Positions 33,735 through 42,865 of a stretch of DNA of 64,000 bases are shown here, in pieces. How positions within the stretch are numbered: the stretch's first letter is position 1; every line of letters starts with the position of its first letter. The position numbers were made by a program, and so were the translations under genes. Below the pieces are notes generated by a model. The model did no database searches, was not told where the DNA came from, and saw nothing but the letters and a program-made list of their open reading frames with translations. Source of the stretch: Flavobacteriales bacterium (lineage in GTDB: Bacteria > Bacteroidota > Bacteroidia > Flavobacteriales_F > PHOS-HE28); assembly GCA_019638085.1 (NCBI GenBank), contig JAHBUL010000013.1:50206-114205 (forward strand), given 5' to 3'.

Positions 33735-35540
33735 TCACACCCGTTCCACGAAGAACATGTTCAGCATGCCCTTCCCCTTTACCGGAACGGCCCCACGCGG
33801 GGTAAAGCGCAGGCCCGGTTCATTCCTTATCTGGTCGTACGTGGTCTGACTGATGTTCACTTTGGCCACCTCACCGGAGGTCTCCATGCGGTTGGCCACG
33901 TTCACCGTGTCACCCCAGATGTCGTAGGCGTATTTCTTCACGCCCACGATACCGGCGATCACCGATCCGGTGTGCAGGCCCGTACGCATCACGAAATATT
34001 GGCGGCCTTCCGCGATCCGCTGTTGCTTGTACGCTTGCATGAAATCATGCATCTCCAAGGCCGCATGCACCGTCTGTAGAGGGCTGCCCCGGCGCTTATC
34101 CGGAAGCCCGCCCGCTGCCATGTAGGCGTCGCCGATGGTCTTGATCTTCTCGATGCCATGTTTCTCCACAATGCCATCGAACGCCTTGAAACAATGGTCG
34201 ATCTCACCCACCAGCTCCGGCGCGCTCATCGTCTCACTTATGACCGTGAAATCCTTGAAATCCGTAAAAAGGATGGTCGCATTCTCGAATTCATGCACGT
34301 CCGCATAGCCTTTCGCCCTGATCTCGTCCGCCACTTCCTCGGGCAGGATGTTGTGCAGCAGTTCCTCGGAGATCACTTTCTCCTTTTGCATGGCCTTGCG
34401 TGACCGGCCGATGTATCGCAACCGACTGAGCAGCCCGAAGACAACACCCAACACGGCCAAGGCCACGAAGAGGAAAACGTTGCGCGTGCGCATCATCTTT
34501 GCATTGTCCAGCTCCGCCTGTAGATTTTCCGCACGTAGGGCGCTGATCTCCTTGTCCTGCTTCACACTCTCATATTTCGCCTGCATCTCGGCCAAGGCCC
34601 GCACCTTCTCCTCGTTCAGCAGGCTGTCGTTCACATTGTACTGAAGTACTGATTGCTTGTAGGCATTCTCCAGATCCCCTATGGAATGATAGTAGCTGGC
34701 CAAGTTCCCATGAATGATCGCTTGGACGGAAAGGTCCTTGGTCAGTATCGCATAGATCAATGCCGAATCCGATAGCACGATCGCCTTTTGGTAGTTCCCT
34801 CGGGATCTTGCATTGACCGCCAGGTTCGTATACCAACTCGCGATGCGGCTTTTCTTGCCAGTGGCGATCGCTCTGGCCAAGGATATCCGCCCGTAGTATT
34901 CCGCGCTGTCCAACTGACCTCGCATACCCTTGATCGCACCGATGTTCGCAATGGCATCATCGATGTCCTGCTGGGCCCCTTCTGCTTTGGCCAATTGCAG
35001 GATGGTCCTGAAACGGGCTTCCGCATTGGGAAGGTCACCTTGCCGGGCGGCGGCAATGGCCCGGTTGGTGAGCAACGCATTGCGCAGCACCGTGGGCCGC
35101 CATGTCGGGTTCCACAAGCTCAGGCCGACCATGCAGATGGAATCCACGCGCTGGAAATCCTTCAACTTCACTTGCAGATAGCTGGAGGCCACGTAGGTGC
35201 GGATAAGGATGAGGCTATCACAATCCGGCCTGAATCCTGCCATGGCCCGGTGAACGCAGGCCAAAGACGAATCCAGTTTTCCAAGTTCCGAGAAGCTCGT
35301 GCTTCTCAAGCCGTTCACCTCCGCCAACGCGCAGGCGTTCCTCGACTTGGAATAAATGTTGACCAGCTGATCGGTCATGGCGATCGTGCTCGACGGATCG
35401 CGGGCCAAGGTGTTCTTCAGGACGGAAAGGATGCTGTCCGCCCATGCCTCGTTATGCGTGGGCACTATGGCTTGCCCACGACCCGTGGCCATGGCACAGA
35501 TCGCCCACAAGACCAGAATGCATCGCCTTCCCCACACCAT
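33735..35540 (-). CDS. Class III adenylate cyclase with TPR sensor and one membrane helix
   Basis: Protein of 601 residues. A signal or anchor at the start (about 1-24) leads to a periplasmic TPR-like region (30-330), then a coiled coil (QAKYESVKQDKEISALRAE), one membrane helix (about 355-374) and a cytoplasmic class III cyclase domain (390-601). The metal-binding Asp residues are in ATILFTDFKDFTVIS and IGDAYMAAGG; the Lys of EKIKTIGD and Asp of IWGDTVNVANRM fit adenylate rather than guanylate specificity, and N and R of VNVANR stabilise the transition state. A 119-residue gene lies 17 bases upstream and may be co-transcribed. cAMP would feed a Crp-type regulator like that implied by the sites at 6434 and elsewhere. 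Confidence 0.92.
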   Translation of the reverse strand: MVWGRRCILVLWAICAMATGRGQAIVPTHNEAWADSILSVLKNTLARDPSSTIAMTDQLVNIYSKSRNACALAEVNGLRSTSFSELGKLDSSLACVHRAMAGFRPDCDSLILIRTYVASSYLQVKLKDFQRVDSICMVGLSLWNPTWRPTVLRNALLTNRAIAAARQGDLPNAEARFRTILQLAKAEGAQQDIDDAIANIGAIKGMRGQLDSAEYYGRISLARAIATGKKSRIASWYTNLAVNARSRGNYQKAIVLSDSALIYAILTKDLSVQAIIHGNLASYYHSIGDLENAYKQSVLQYNVNDSLLNEEKVRALAEMQAKYESVKQDKEISALRAENLQAELDNAKMMRTRNVFLFVALAVLGVVFGLLSRLRYIGRSRKAMQKEKVISEELLHNILPEEVADEIRAKGYADVHEFENATILFTDFKDFTVISETMSAPELVGEIDHCFKAFDGIVEKHGIEKIKTIGDAYMAAGGLPDKRRGSPLQTVHAALEMHDFMQAYKQQRIAEGRQYFVMRTGLHTGSVIAGIVGVKKYAYDIWGDTVNVANRMETSGEVAKVNISQTTYDQIRNEPGLRFTPRGAVPVKGKGMLNMFFVERV

Positions 35541-35557
35541 TCAGTTCAATGGCCGAC

Positions 35558-35917
35558 CTATCCGGTGCCAGCCGTGAATATGTATTCGTCATGCGAATCA
35601 ACGTCCTTGTCCGTAGCCACGGAGGCGGTCCAGTTGTCCTGGTCGTTCAATTCCAAAGTAAGCTCGCAAAAGGTACCGTCGGTCCCAGCAGAGAACACAC
35701 CTCCTGAACCCGCCCCGTTCACCTTGGCCGTTCTTTTGTTCCGTTTCCTTTCTGCTTCCACCACCACCACGCATTGGTTATTTGCGGAGTATGTGCCTTT
35801 GAGCGTCCACCTGATCTCGGAGCGGCCTGCGGTTCTTACCCCGTTCTTCGGTTGGCTAAGCGGGGAATGACAGCGCTCGACCACCGCAACGGCGATCACT
35901 TTGGACTTGGTTGCCAT
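35558..35917 (-). CDS. Hypothetical protein upstream of the adenylate cyclase gene
   Basis: Protein of 119 residues without signal or helix. It is rich in beta-forming residues: SEIRWTLKGTYSANNQCVVV, then a Lys/Arg stretch (EAERKRNKRTAK) and CELTLELNDQDNWTAS. No family recognised. It ends 17 bases before the cyclase start in the same direction, so the two are probably co-transcribed, but its function remains unknown. Confidence 0.6.
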   Translation of the reverse strand: MATKSKVIAVAVVERCHSPLSQPKNGVRTAGRSEIRWTLKGTYSANNQCVVVVEAERKRNKRTAKVNGAGSGGVFSAGTDGTFCELTLELNDQDNWTASVATDKDVDSHDEYIFTAGTG

Positions 35918-36253
35918 GGGGTTGGGTTTAATCTATCCAGCGGTGAAAGTAATTCGTACCTCACCCAAGTTGTCCCTACTGCTGAAAATTCGCATCAGGC
36001 TTGTGATACATACGAAATTGGCCACAATACCGGTTACCTCCTGATGCCATCGGGTCAGCCTTTCAGCCTATTCGAATTTCCTTTACCTTGCCTACGCCTG
36101 TTCCACCATACTTCCCGGTTTGCTTTACAATGATGCCCGTTCAGCCAGGGGCTGGCTCTGCAACACACCCGCACTCGTGCCTGAGGCTTTGGCCCCTTGA
36201 GGCGCTCGAAGCGCCGAATTCACGGCTAGGTAGAGAGATTAAGAAGTAACAAC
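35918..36253. other. Intergenic stretch with hairpin repeat
   Basis: No gene is seen. GGCGCT-CGA-AGCGCC (36201-36215) lies in a 37-base unit (from TGGCCCC to TTCACGG) that recurs in variant form at 36716-36752, on the other side of the NTF2-like gene. Confidence 0.55.
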
Positions 36254-36616
36254 ATGAGCCGTACTGGACAGATCCGTATCGCCGAAGAGTGGTTCGATGC
36301 CTTCAATGCACACGACCTGGAAAAGCTGCTCGCGCTCTATGCCGACGATGCGCGCCATTACAGCCCGAAGCTGAAGGTGCGGCGCCCGGAAACGAATGGC
36401 TACATCGTGGGGAAGGAAGCCTTGCGGGAATGGTGGCAGGATGCGTTCGATCAACTGCCCACCTTATGGTACGAACGGACCTACTGGTTGGCGGATGAGG
36501 AGGCGGTGTTCATGGAGTACATCCGCCATGTGGAAGGCGAAGCGGACCTTACAATAGGGGAATTGCTGGAGGTACGTGCCGGGTTGATCGTAAGCTCGCG
36601 GGTCTATCACGGGTGA
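36254..36616 (+). CDS. SnoaL-like/NTF2-fold protein
   Basis: Protein of 120 residues with the cone-shaped NTF2/SnoaL fold: AEEWFDAFNAHDLEKLLALY, then ADDARHYSP and the central GKEALREWWQDAFDQLP, with closing strands near ADLTIGELLEVRAGLIVS. Members are enzymes or binding proteins acting on small molecules; no catalytic set is certain here. It stands alone, bracketed by two copies of a hairpin repeat. Another NTF2-type protein is encoded at 54222-54674, but the two are not closely similar. Confidence 0.8.
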   Translation: MSRTGQIRIAEEWFDAFNAHDLEKLLALYADDARHYSPKLKVRRPETNGYIVGKEALREWWQDAFDQLPTLWYERTYWLADEEAVFMEYIRHVEGEADLTIGELLEVRAGLIVSSRVYHG

Positions 36617-36643
36617 GCGTATTGTGACCGACCAAGGCTTCGG

Positions 36644-36679
36644 GATCACGTTCCCTGAGGTTCTCGAAGGGCCGTGATC
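36644..36679. repeat. CCCTGAG...CGAAGGG hairpin after the NTF2-like gene
   Basis: GATCACG (36644-36650) pairs with CGTGATC (36673-36679), and inside it CCCT pairs with AGGG around GAGGTTCTCGA. The inner sequence matches the CCCTGAGnnTnTCGAAGGG hairpins that recur in intergenic DNA of many bacteria. A reverse-strand relative is at 57423-57440. It may end transcription of the upstream gene, though no T run follows. Confidence 0.55.
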
Positions 36680-36788
36680 TCCAAACAATAGCTCATCTGA
36701 CCATGGAAGGGAACTGGCCCTTTGAGTGCCTCAGGGGCCAATTTCACGGTCCCTGCGGAACTTGTTGGGTCTACGGTTATTCACAGCA

Positions 36789-37916
36789 TCACATCGACTT
36801 TGACCTGAGCCGCACGTAGTTCAGTTTCAGCAAGGTATTGTTGGGCATGGGATCCACCAGTCGGAGGATTCCCGCCCGGTTATCCTTCACGGACTTACCA
36901 TCCCCGATTTCCATCCCGCTGGCAGCCCTCTCGATGTTGATCCTGGGTGCGCTAATGCGGGTACCGATCCAATACCCGCTTCCCCACCAGCCAATATCGG
37001 AAATGTTCAATTGCCCCAAGGTGTATAGGATCACCGGCGCCTTCTGTGGACCGTTCCAATACACGTTGGACAAATTCACCGTCGCCTTTGAGGGCATGTT
37101 CACATAGATGGATGCCTTCCGAGCCGTATGCTCCACATGGAAGTTCGAAAGCATAAAGGACTTCACTACCGGGTTGCTTGCCGGGCGACTTTCATCACCA
37201 TCCAAAGTAGCACTGAGAAAAATGTCGTAGTCCGCCGGGGAGCCTTCGGACACACAGTCCGTCATGCGCACCCCACCGCTGTTGAGGACGGTGAAGGCGG
37301 CCGTGGTGGTCTTCATGCAGTACACACGGCATTGCTCCAGCACACTGCTGTTGCTCTGGCTATTGGTGCCTGTGGCCCCCGGCCAATCCCCTTGGCGGAG
37401 CACGATCCCTTTGTCCCGCGGATTGGTCACCCGGATGTTGCTCAGGCGCGCCAACAGGCAGAATCGCAGGTCAATGGCCGCCTCGCTTTGTGATGCCAGC
37501 TCGCAATTCTCCACGATGCTACCTAAGGTGGCCTTCAGGTCGATGGCCTTTTTCCCACCGGTGATCGCAGCGAAATCCTTGATCACATACCGGCAGTTGG
37601 TGCGCTCCATGGCTTCCTTCATGTTCGCAATCGGATAGGTGAAGCCATTGGAGTTGGGACCCAAGGTCAACTTGCAACCCTTGCCATCTATCACAAGCAG
37701 CTGCTTCAGAGGAAGCACGATGTCCCCGCTGCTGTGGTATTTCTCCGCGGAAGAGAACAGCACCGAGGTGGCATCCGCTGGCAATTGGGCGAACCACCTA
37801 CCTACATCGCCGGTGGCCGGCACAATATACTCCGTGGCCTGTACGGCACTCGCAAAAGTGGAAACGGCAGCCAATACCATGATGCTTCTGCGCATCGCTC
37901 CGGTCGATCGAATCAT
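36789..37916 (-). CDS. Secreted right-handed beta-helix protein
   Basis: About 375 residues with a signal peptide (MRRSIMVLAAVSTFASAVQA) and a pectate-lyase-like repeat structure: successive short strands with Asn and Ser turns such as TLGSIVENCELASQSEAAID, LSNIRVTNPRDKGIVL and TVNLSNVYWNG. No catalytic residues are recognised, so the activity is unknown. ATG at 37916 or 37895 may be used; the second puts the signal peptide at the very start. No sorting tail of the type IX kind is visible. Periplasmic or outer-membrane location is likely. Confidence 0.75.
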   Translation of the reverse strand: MIRSTGAMRRSIMVLAAVSTFASAVQATEYIVPATGDVGRWFAQLPADATSVLFSSAEKYHSSGDIVLPLKQLLVIDGKGCKLTLGPNSNGFTYPIANMKEAMERTNCRYVIKDFAAITGGKKAIDLKATLGSIVENCELASQSEAAIDLRFCLLARLSNIRVTNPRDKGIVLRQGDWPGATGTNSQSNSSVLEQCRVYCMKTTTAAFTVLNSGGVRMTDCVSEGSPADYDIFLSATLDGDESRPASNPVVKSFMLSNFHVEHTARKASIYVNMPSKATVNLSNVYWNGPQKAPVILYTLGQLNISDIGWWGSGYWIGTRISAPRINIERAASGMEIGDGKSVKDNRAGILRLVDPMPNNTLLKLNYVRLRSKSM

Positions 37917-38111
37917 AGCGGCCAAGCTACTGATCACTGCCGAGAATGGGTGTGAAGGTGCTCGCGTTCCTCAGCCAGCGCTCGCTTGTAGCAACTGCCA
38001 ATTTCGGTCGACGCTCGTGTGTCTCGGGTGCCAGCCCCCCACAACCGGCGCTTGCTGGTAGCGAGTGCCTCTACTTCTTCCCGCGGCACCGGACGAATTA
38101 CCTTGCGCGCT

Positions 38112-38675
38112 ATGCTGCGCTTGGACCTGACGCACATTCCGAAGCTTTCCACTCCTCGTCTGATCCTGCGTGAACTCGTGGATGAGGATGCGCCTGCGCT
38201 ATTCGAACTGCGCTCCAACCCTGCCGTGATGCGTTTCATCCCTAAACCACTGAACACGAGCACGGATGAATCACGGCTGATGGTGCGGGAATTCCGTCAG
38301 GCATCTCAACGGAGCGAAGCCATCATGTGGGGCATTACAGTGAAGGGGTCGAAGCAGGTGATGGGCTATATCGGGTTCTGGAGGATCATCAAGGAACACC
38401 ACCGTGCCGAGATCGGTTACGCACTTCACCCTGACCTATGGGGCCAAGGCCTGATGAGCGAATCACTGTCTGCCGTGATGGACCATGGCTTCCGCAAAAT
38501 GAGACTGCACAGTGTGGAGGCCGCCGTAACGCCGGACAATCTCAGTTCCATCCATGTGCTTGAGCGGAACGGCTTTGTGAAGGAGGGCCACTTCAAGGAG
38601 AACTTTCGCGCTCATGGCGTGTTCGTTGATTCGGTGATCTACTCGCGCCTCACCCCCGTGAAGGACACCAAATAA
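38112..38675 (+). CDS. GNAT family N-acetyltransferase (RimJ/RimL-like)
   Basis: Acetyltransferase of 187 residues. The N-terminal TPRLILRELVDEDAPALFEL is the RimJ/RimL pattern, the acetyl-CoA loop is LHPDLWGQGLMSESLSAV, and the final part has SVEAAVTPDNLSSIHVLERN before GFVKEG. These Asn/Ser positions are the typical substrate-channel residues of ribosomal-protein or aminoglycoside-like N-acetyltransferases. ATG at 38112 gives the usual start; the reading frame runs farther upstream without likely coding. A TACCTTGC close to the -7 consensus lies just upstream. Confidence 0.9.
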   Translation: MLRLDLTHIPKLSTPRLILRELVDEDAPALFELRSNPAVMRFIPKPLNTSTDESRLMVREFRQASQRSEAIMWGITVKGSKQVMGYIGFWRIIKEHHRAEIGYALHPDLWGQGLMSESLSAVMDHGFRKMRLHSVEAAVTPDNLSSIHVLERNGFVKEGHFKENFRAHGVFVDSVIYSRLTPVKDTK

Positions 38676-38715
38676 GTCTCCGTGCCGTGTGAAGCTCGCA
38701 CGTCAACCCCAACAC

Positions 38716-40386
38716 ATGGCATCCGCTCACCGCACCCGCTGGTACATCCTTACGCTCGTGCTCCTGTTGATCGGCGTGGTCGTGCTCTTCGGCCCGGACC
38801 TGCTTGCGCGGATCATCCGTGACCGCAGCGTACACATCATGGAGCAGGCCGCCGGACCTCGAAGCCGTATCGTCATCGGCAACGTGGGGATCGAGCTGCT
38901 GCCGGGCGATATCACCTGGAGCGAGCTGCGCATTGAACAACGGATCGACAGTGCGGATACCTCTTGGACCTACGGGCGACAAGTGCTGATCGCGGGTTCC
39001 GTGGACCGGATCGCGGTAAAGGGCCTGTCCATCTGGAAGCTCCTCATGCGGAAGACCATCGATGTACAAACCCTTGCGATCCACGGAGCTGACCTGCAAC
39101 TGATCACCAGCGACCGCGCGGCGCAAGACATGGATGCTGACCAAAGCGAGGATGAGGCAAAGAACCTGGTCAACAGCATTCGGCTGGATAGCCTACGTGT
39201 GGACAATAGCTCGCTCCAATGGCGGAACGTCCGGCCGGATCGGCCCAGTGCGGAACTGCAACAACTCGACCTGCATGCGCGTGGGCTGCGGGCAGAACTT
39301 CCCCACGGGAAGCACCCCTTCACGCTCACCTTTTCCTTCGCCAGAGCCAAGCTTGACAGCATCCACGCCAGCCTTCCTCCGCTCTACGATCTTCGGGTCG
39401 CTCGGTTGGAGGTCGGTCATCCGGACAGCATGTTGTTCATGAGCAACATCGCGCTCACTTCCCAAAAGGGCCCTCACGAATATGGCCAAGTGCTTCCCTT
39501 TGAGACGGACCTCACCACCTTTACTTCCGACTTCATCGGCTTCCGTGGCTTGGACTTGGCGGCACTGCTCAACGAACATTCCTTGCGTGCGGGAGAACTT
39601 CGCATCAGCGGGACCGATCTGCATGATTTCCGCGACAAGACCATGCGGGATGCACCCTTCAAGCATAAGCCGATGCCCGCACGGCTCCTGCGATCCAGTC
39701 CTTTAAAAGTATGCGTGGATAGCTTGGTTGTGGAGCGCCTGAATGTTGAATACTTCGAGAAGGACACCATCACCTCCGAATTCGGGAAGGTGAATTTCAC
39801 CAACATCAACTCCGTGGCACACGGGATCTGCACGGAACATCCGGAAGAGAACCCGGTGATGCACTTGGTGGCCACCGCCACGATCTATGGCAATGCGCCG
39901 GTCCATTTCGATTTCCGGACAGCCGTTTTCGACAGCTCCGACCATTTCAGTGTGAAGGCCAAGATCGGCCCTTTACCATTCACCGTCTTCAACGCCATGA
40001 CCAATGACCTGCTGCTGGTGCGCACCACCGGCGGAACCATTGGTGGCATCGATTATACGTTCGAGGCCAATGATAAAAGAGGTCATGGCCGGGTGGATAT
40101 CGAATACGCCAACTTGAAACTGAGCATCGCCAAGCGGGATGGAAGTCGCGACAAGAACGTACTGAAGACCTTCTTGGCGAACCAAGTGATCCGGAGCAAG
40201 AACCTGCGCGATAGCGGAAACTTCCGGCATGGTGACTTCACAGTGGAACGCGTGCAGGACAAGCAGATCTTCAACTATATGTGGCGTGGGCTTCGCGAAG
40301 GAATGATGGAGACAGCACTGCCCGGCGCGCTGAAGAGTGCACAAGGTGCCATGAAGGATGTGAAGGGTGTTGGAAAAAAGAAATGA
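38716..40386 (+). CDS. AsmA-like / DUF748-type membrane-anchored protein
   Basis: Protein of 556 residues with one N-terminal membrane helix (WYILTLVLLLIGVVVLFGP) and a long periplasmic part of repeated beta strands. The early segment, SRIVIGNVGIELLPGDITW and VKGLSIWKLLMRKTIDVQ, resembles the AsmA/DUF748 proteins, which help move lipids across the envelope. There is no cleaved signal. ATG at 38716 is used; a GTG nine codons upstream is also open. C-terminus ends in a helical, lysine-rich tail (AMKDVKGVGKKK). Function unproven. Confidence 0.72.
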   Translation: MASAHRTRWYILTLVLLLIGVVVLFGPDLLARIIRDRSVHIMEQAAGPRSRIVIGNVGIELLPGDITWSELRIEQRIDSADTSWTYGRQVLIAGSVDRIAVKGLSIWKLLMRKTIDVQTLAIHGADLQLITSDRAAQDMDADQSEDEAKNLVNSIRLDSLRVDNSSLQWRNVRPDRPSAELQQLDLHARGLRAELPHGKHPFTLTFSFARAKLDSIHASLPPLYDLRVARLEVGHPDSMLFMSNIALTSQKGPHEYGQVLPFETDLTTFTSDFIGFRGLDLAALLNEHSLRAGELRISGTDLHDFRDKTMRDAPFKHKPMPARLLRSSPLKVCVDSLVVERLNVEYFEKDTITSEFGKVNFTNINSVAHGICTEHPEENPVMHLVATATIYGNAPVHFDFRTAVFDSSDHFSVKAKIGPLPFTVFNAMTNDLLLVRTTGGTIGGIDYTFEANDKRGHGRVDIEYANLKLSIAKRDGSRDKNVLKTFLANQVIRSKNLRDSGNFRHGDFTVERVQDKQIFNYMWRGLREGMMETALPGALKSAQGAMKDVKGVGKKK

Positions 40387-40505
40387 GGACCAATGCTTCG
40401 CAATAGCTCTTGTGCTCTTCCTTCATGCAACGTTACCGTTGCTCGTTCAAGCGATCAACCGCCCGGATCAACACGTACCTTCACTTTTTCTAAACCTGAT
40501 CTGTC

Positions 40506-41180
40506 ATGACGGCCAAGGGCGTACTCATATCTCTCGCAGCAACACTCGTGTTTACTTCTCAACTGAACGCACAGACTTTCATGCCTCATCCCGTCTCGAC
40601 AGATTTCGATGATGGAACACTTTCTGTTATGCTTCATGCCTCCTTTGTATATGGCATAGGAGAATCTTGTCCTGATCTTTCTTGGGAAACAGCTCTTACA
40701 CAGGACACCGTGCATCTACGTGCCTACTATGATGTCTCAGGTGTATGGCCATGGGCCGGATGCGACCGCTATGACACTGTGGTTATCTCGCCCTTGGACG
40801 AAGGCCAGTGTATCTTGTCCGTGGATTACTTTGCGATCCAAGGCGGATCGGGAGTTTATGACACGGTTGCGGTTAATACCTCAGAAGTCGTATTCATTTG
40901 CAGCACTGGAGTGCCGGACAGGGAAGATGCGAGCTGGTCCATTTACCCAACTTCGTTTACTGACCATATCCAATTGAACGTAGAGAGCCCCTCGAATACA
41001 GAGGCCCTGATCCAGCTATTTAACTCACAAGGCCAGGTCGTGACGCAAGTAAAACGCTCGATTCTTACAAGTGAAAGAATCCAGTTACCAACGGATCTAT
41101 CCAACGGCCCCTACTGGCTGGTCATCAACACAAAGGGGAAACGCTCGTCGCTGCAATTGCAGCGGATCTCGCAGGAATAG
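40506..41180 (+). CDS. Secreted protein with type IX sorting tail, function unknown
   Basis: Protein of 224 residues. A signal peptide (MTAKGVLISLAATLVFTSQL and on to NAQ) is followed by a beta-rich domain with five Cys (SCPDLSW, GCDRYD, QCILS, FICSTG) and a C-terminal sorting domain (WSIYPTSFTDHIQLNVES through YWLVINTKGKRSS). The tail uses PTSF where PNPF is common. Family of the front domain not recognised. Base composition is lower in GC than the surroundings. It would be exported by the Por machinery, for which a PorT-like gene lies at 46874-47605. Confidence 0.75.
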   Translation: MTAKGVLISLAATLVFTSQLNAQTFMPHPVSTDFDDGTLSVMLHASFVYGIGESCPDLSWETALTQDTVHLRAYYDVSGVWPWAGCDRYDTVVISPLDEGQCILSVDYFAIQGGSGVYDTVAVNTSEVVFICSTGVPDREDASWSIYPTSFTDHIQLNVESPSNTEALIQLFNSQGQVVTQVKRSILTSERIQLPTDLSNGPYWLVINTKGKRSSLQLQRISQE

Positions 41181-41231
41181 AGTCTCCGCTTGCCTTGCAC
41201 CAAGGCCAGCAGCGGTACTTTCGCGAGCATT

Positions 41232-41789
41232 ATGCGCACTCTCCTCCTCATCCTTTCCATCTGCTTTTCGCTCATAGGAAGCGCCCAAAACCCGGCGGAA
41301 CGGCAATTCGCGCTCAGCCTATCCCCTTCCACGGATGGGCAGCTGTTTTGTCTCTTCCTGGTGAAGGTGCGGGATGATCAAGTGGTGGAAAGCAGGCCCA
41401 TCAGCCGGGAGAACTTCATCCGCCAAGCACAGGGCCGTGCCTTCAGTCCGGCAAATCCGAATGCGGATGATCTGTTCCGAAAGTACAATGTGAAACAGTG
41501 TACCCTTCCGCCCGATAGTGCGGCCATGGGATACCTTACGGATTGCAGCACACTGGACGACCTGTGGAAATTGCGTTACTGGGAATATCCCTTGAAGGTG
41601 GATCAAGGCCAGCGGATGGCGAAGGGATGGAGTGAAAAACCCTTGTCACCGAGTCCACGCCAAATGGAGATCCTCAACGGCTACGGACTGAAATACACCA
41701 CCGGTTTGATCGTGGGGCCTGAGATGTTCCGCTTGCTGCGGGACATGGGCGATCGTGACTGGGTCAATATTTATCGCGGCGGGGCATGA
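41232..41789 (+). CDS. Exported hypothetical protein upstream of MeaB
   Basis: Protein of 185 residues with a signal peptide (MRTLLLILSICFSLIGSAQ). The mature part has no family I recognise; it contains two Cys (KQCTLPPD and TDCSTLDDL) and a Trp-rich stretch, KLRYWEYPLKV. TACTTTCG at 41217-41224, close to the -7 consensus, supports the start at 41232 rather than an upstream one. It overlaps meaB by 4 bases (ATGA), so the two are translationally coupled, although no functional link is evident. Confidence 0.75.
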   Translation: MRTLLLILSICFSLIGSAQNPAERQFALSLSPSTDGQLFCLFLVKVRDDQVVESRPISRENFIRQAQGRAFSPANPNADDLFRKYNVKQCTLPPDSAAMGYLTDCSTLDDLWKLRYWEYPLKVDQGQRMAKGWSEKPLSPSPRQMEILNGYGLKYTTGLIVGPEMFRLLRDMGDRDWVNIYRGGA

Positions 41790-42790
41790 AGGACCAGCTA
41801 TCATCTGAAGTGAACGAACTGCTGGATCCCTTGCGCGAAGGGGACCGCGTGGCCTTGGGCCGGGCGATCACTTTGGTGGAGAGCACCCGTGCAAGTGACC
41901 GGCCGCTGGCCCGGGCATTGATCCATTCGGCCCTTCAGGAGAGCCGACCTTCCGTGCGCATCGGCATCACCGGCATCCCGGGCGTGGGCAAGAGCACGTT
42001 GATCGATGTACTGGGAAGCCATATGATCAAAGCAGGTCATCGCATCGCCGTGCTTGCCATCGATCCCAGCAGCACCCGTGGCGGTGGTAGCATCCTGGGT
42101 GATAAGACCCGTATGGAGCAGCTGGCAGGTGAACCGAATGCCTTCATCCGTCCTAGCCCTACCAGTGGCACCTTGGGCGGCGTGGCGCGTCGCACACGGG
42201 AAGCGGTGATCCTCTGCGAAGCTGCGGGCTATGATCGCATCCTGATAGAGACCGTGGGCGTAGGTCAAAGCGAAGCCGCCGTGGACCACCTCACCGATCT
42301 GAACCTGTTGCTGATGATCGGCGGCACCGGTGATGGTCTGCAAGGCATCAAGCGCGGCATCATGGAAGCGGCGGACGTGATCGCGATCACCAAGACCGAC
42401 GGTGACAATGACCAGCGGAACCAACGGGCATCCATGGACCTGCGACAAGCCATCTCCCTGCTTCCGCCCCGCGACAATGGCGTGCGCCCCCCCGTCCTTC
42501 TATGCTCCGCGCTCACCGGCAAGGGCATCCCCGAACTTGCCGCGGCGCTCGAAGAAGCCGCATCCCGCGATCTGGAGAGTGGCCATCAACTACTCCGTCG
42601 CGGCGATCAAGATCAGTGGTGGATGCGTTCCACGATAGAGGAAGCGCTCATTGACGACTTCTACAATTCACCGCTTGTGAAGGATCTTATGCCGGAGCTG
42701 GAAGCGCGCGTGCGTGCCGGGGAGATCGGACCGTTTGACGCTGCGGAGGAGGTTTTGCGGCGGTACCGGGAGGTGGGTCGGGAGTCTTAA
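41786..42790 (+). CDS. meaB: MeaB/ArgK-family GTPase, B12 mutase chaperone
   Basis: G3E-type P-loop GTPase of 334 residues. Walker A is GITGIPGVGKSTLID (about residues 56-70); further motifs are LAIDPSSTRGGGSILGD, the DxxG-like ETVGVGQSE and the base-specifying ITKTDGDN. MeaB loads and protects adenosylcobalamin-dependent mutases such as methylmalonyl-CoA mutase. No mutase gene is in the window. It follows the exported-protein gene with a 4-base overlap. It and nrdJ both point to B12 use. Confidence 0.93.
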   Translation: MKDQLSSEVNELLDPLREGDRVALGRAITLVESTRASDRPLARALIHSALQESRPSVRIGITGIPGVGKSTLIDVLGSHMIKAGHRIAVLAIDPSSTRGGGSILGDKTRMEQLAGEPNAFIRPSPTSGTLGGVARRTREAVILCEAAGYDRILIETVGVGQSEAAVDHLTDLNLLLMIGGTGDGLQGIKRGIMEAADVIAITKTDGDNDQRNQRASMDLRQAISLLPPRDNGVRPPVLLCSALTGKGIPELAAALEEAASRDLESGHQLLRRGDQDQWWMRSTIEEALIDDFYNSPLVKDLMPELEARVRAGEIGPFDAAEEVLRRYREVGRES

Positions 42791-42835
42791 GTCTGGAGTC
42801 CTGAGTCGGGAGTCCGAGTTCGGAAGTCACCAATC
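42781..42835. repeat. Imperfect GAGTC tandem repeat after meaB
   Basis: GGAGTCTTAAGTCTGGAGTC and onward repeats GAGTC or AAGTC about seven times, beginning inside the last meaB codons. Low-complexity intergenic repeat of unknown role. Confidence 0.55.
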
Positions 42836-42865
42836 GCTTGCCACCATTCACCAGCCCTCAATCAC

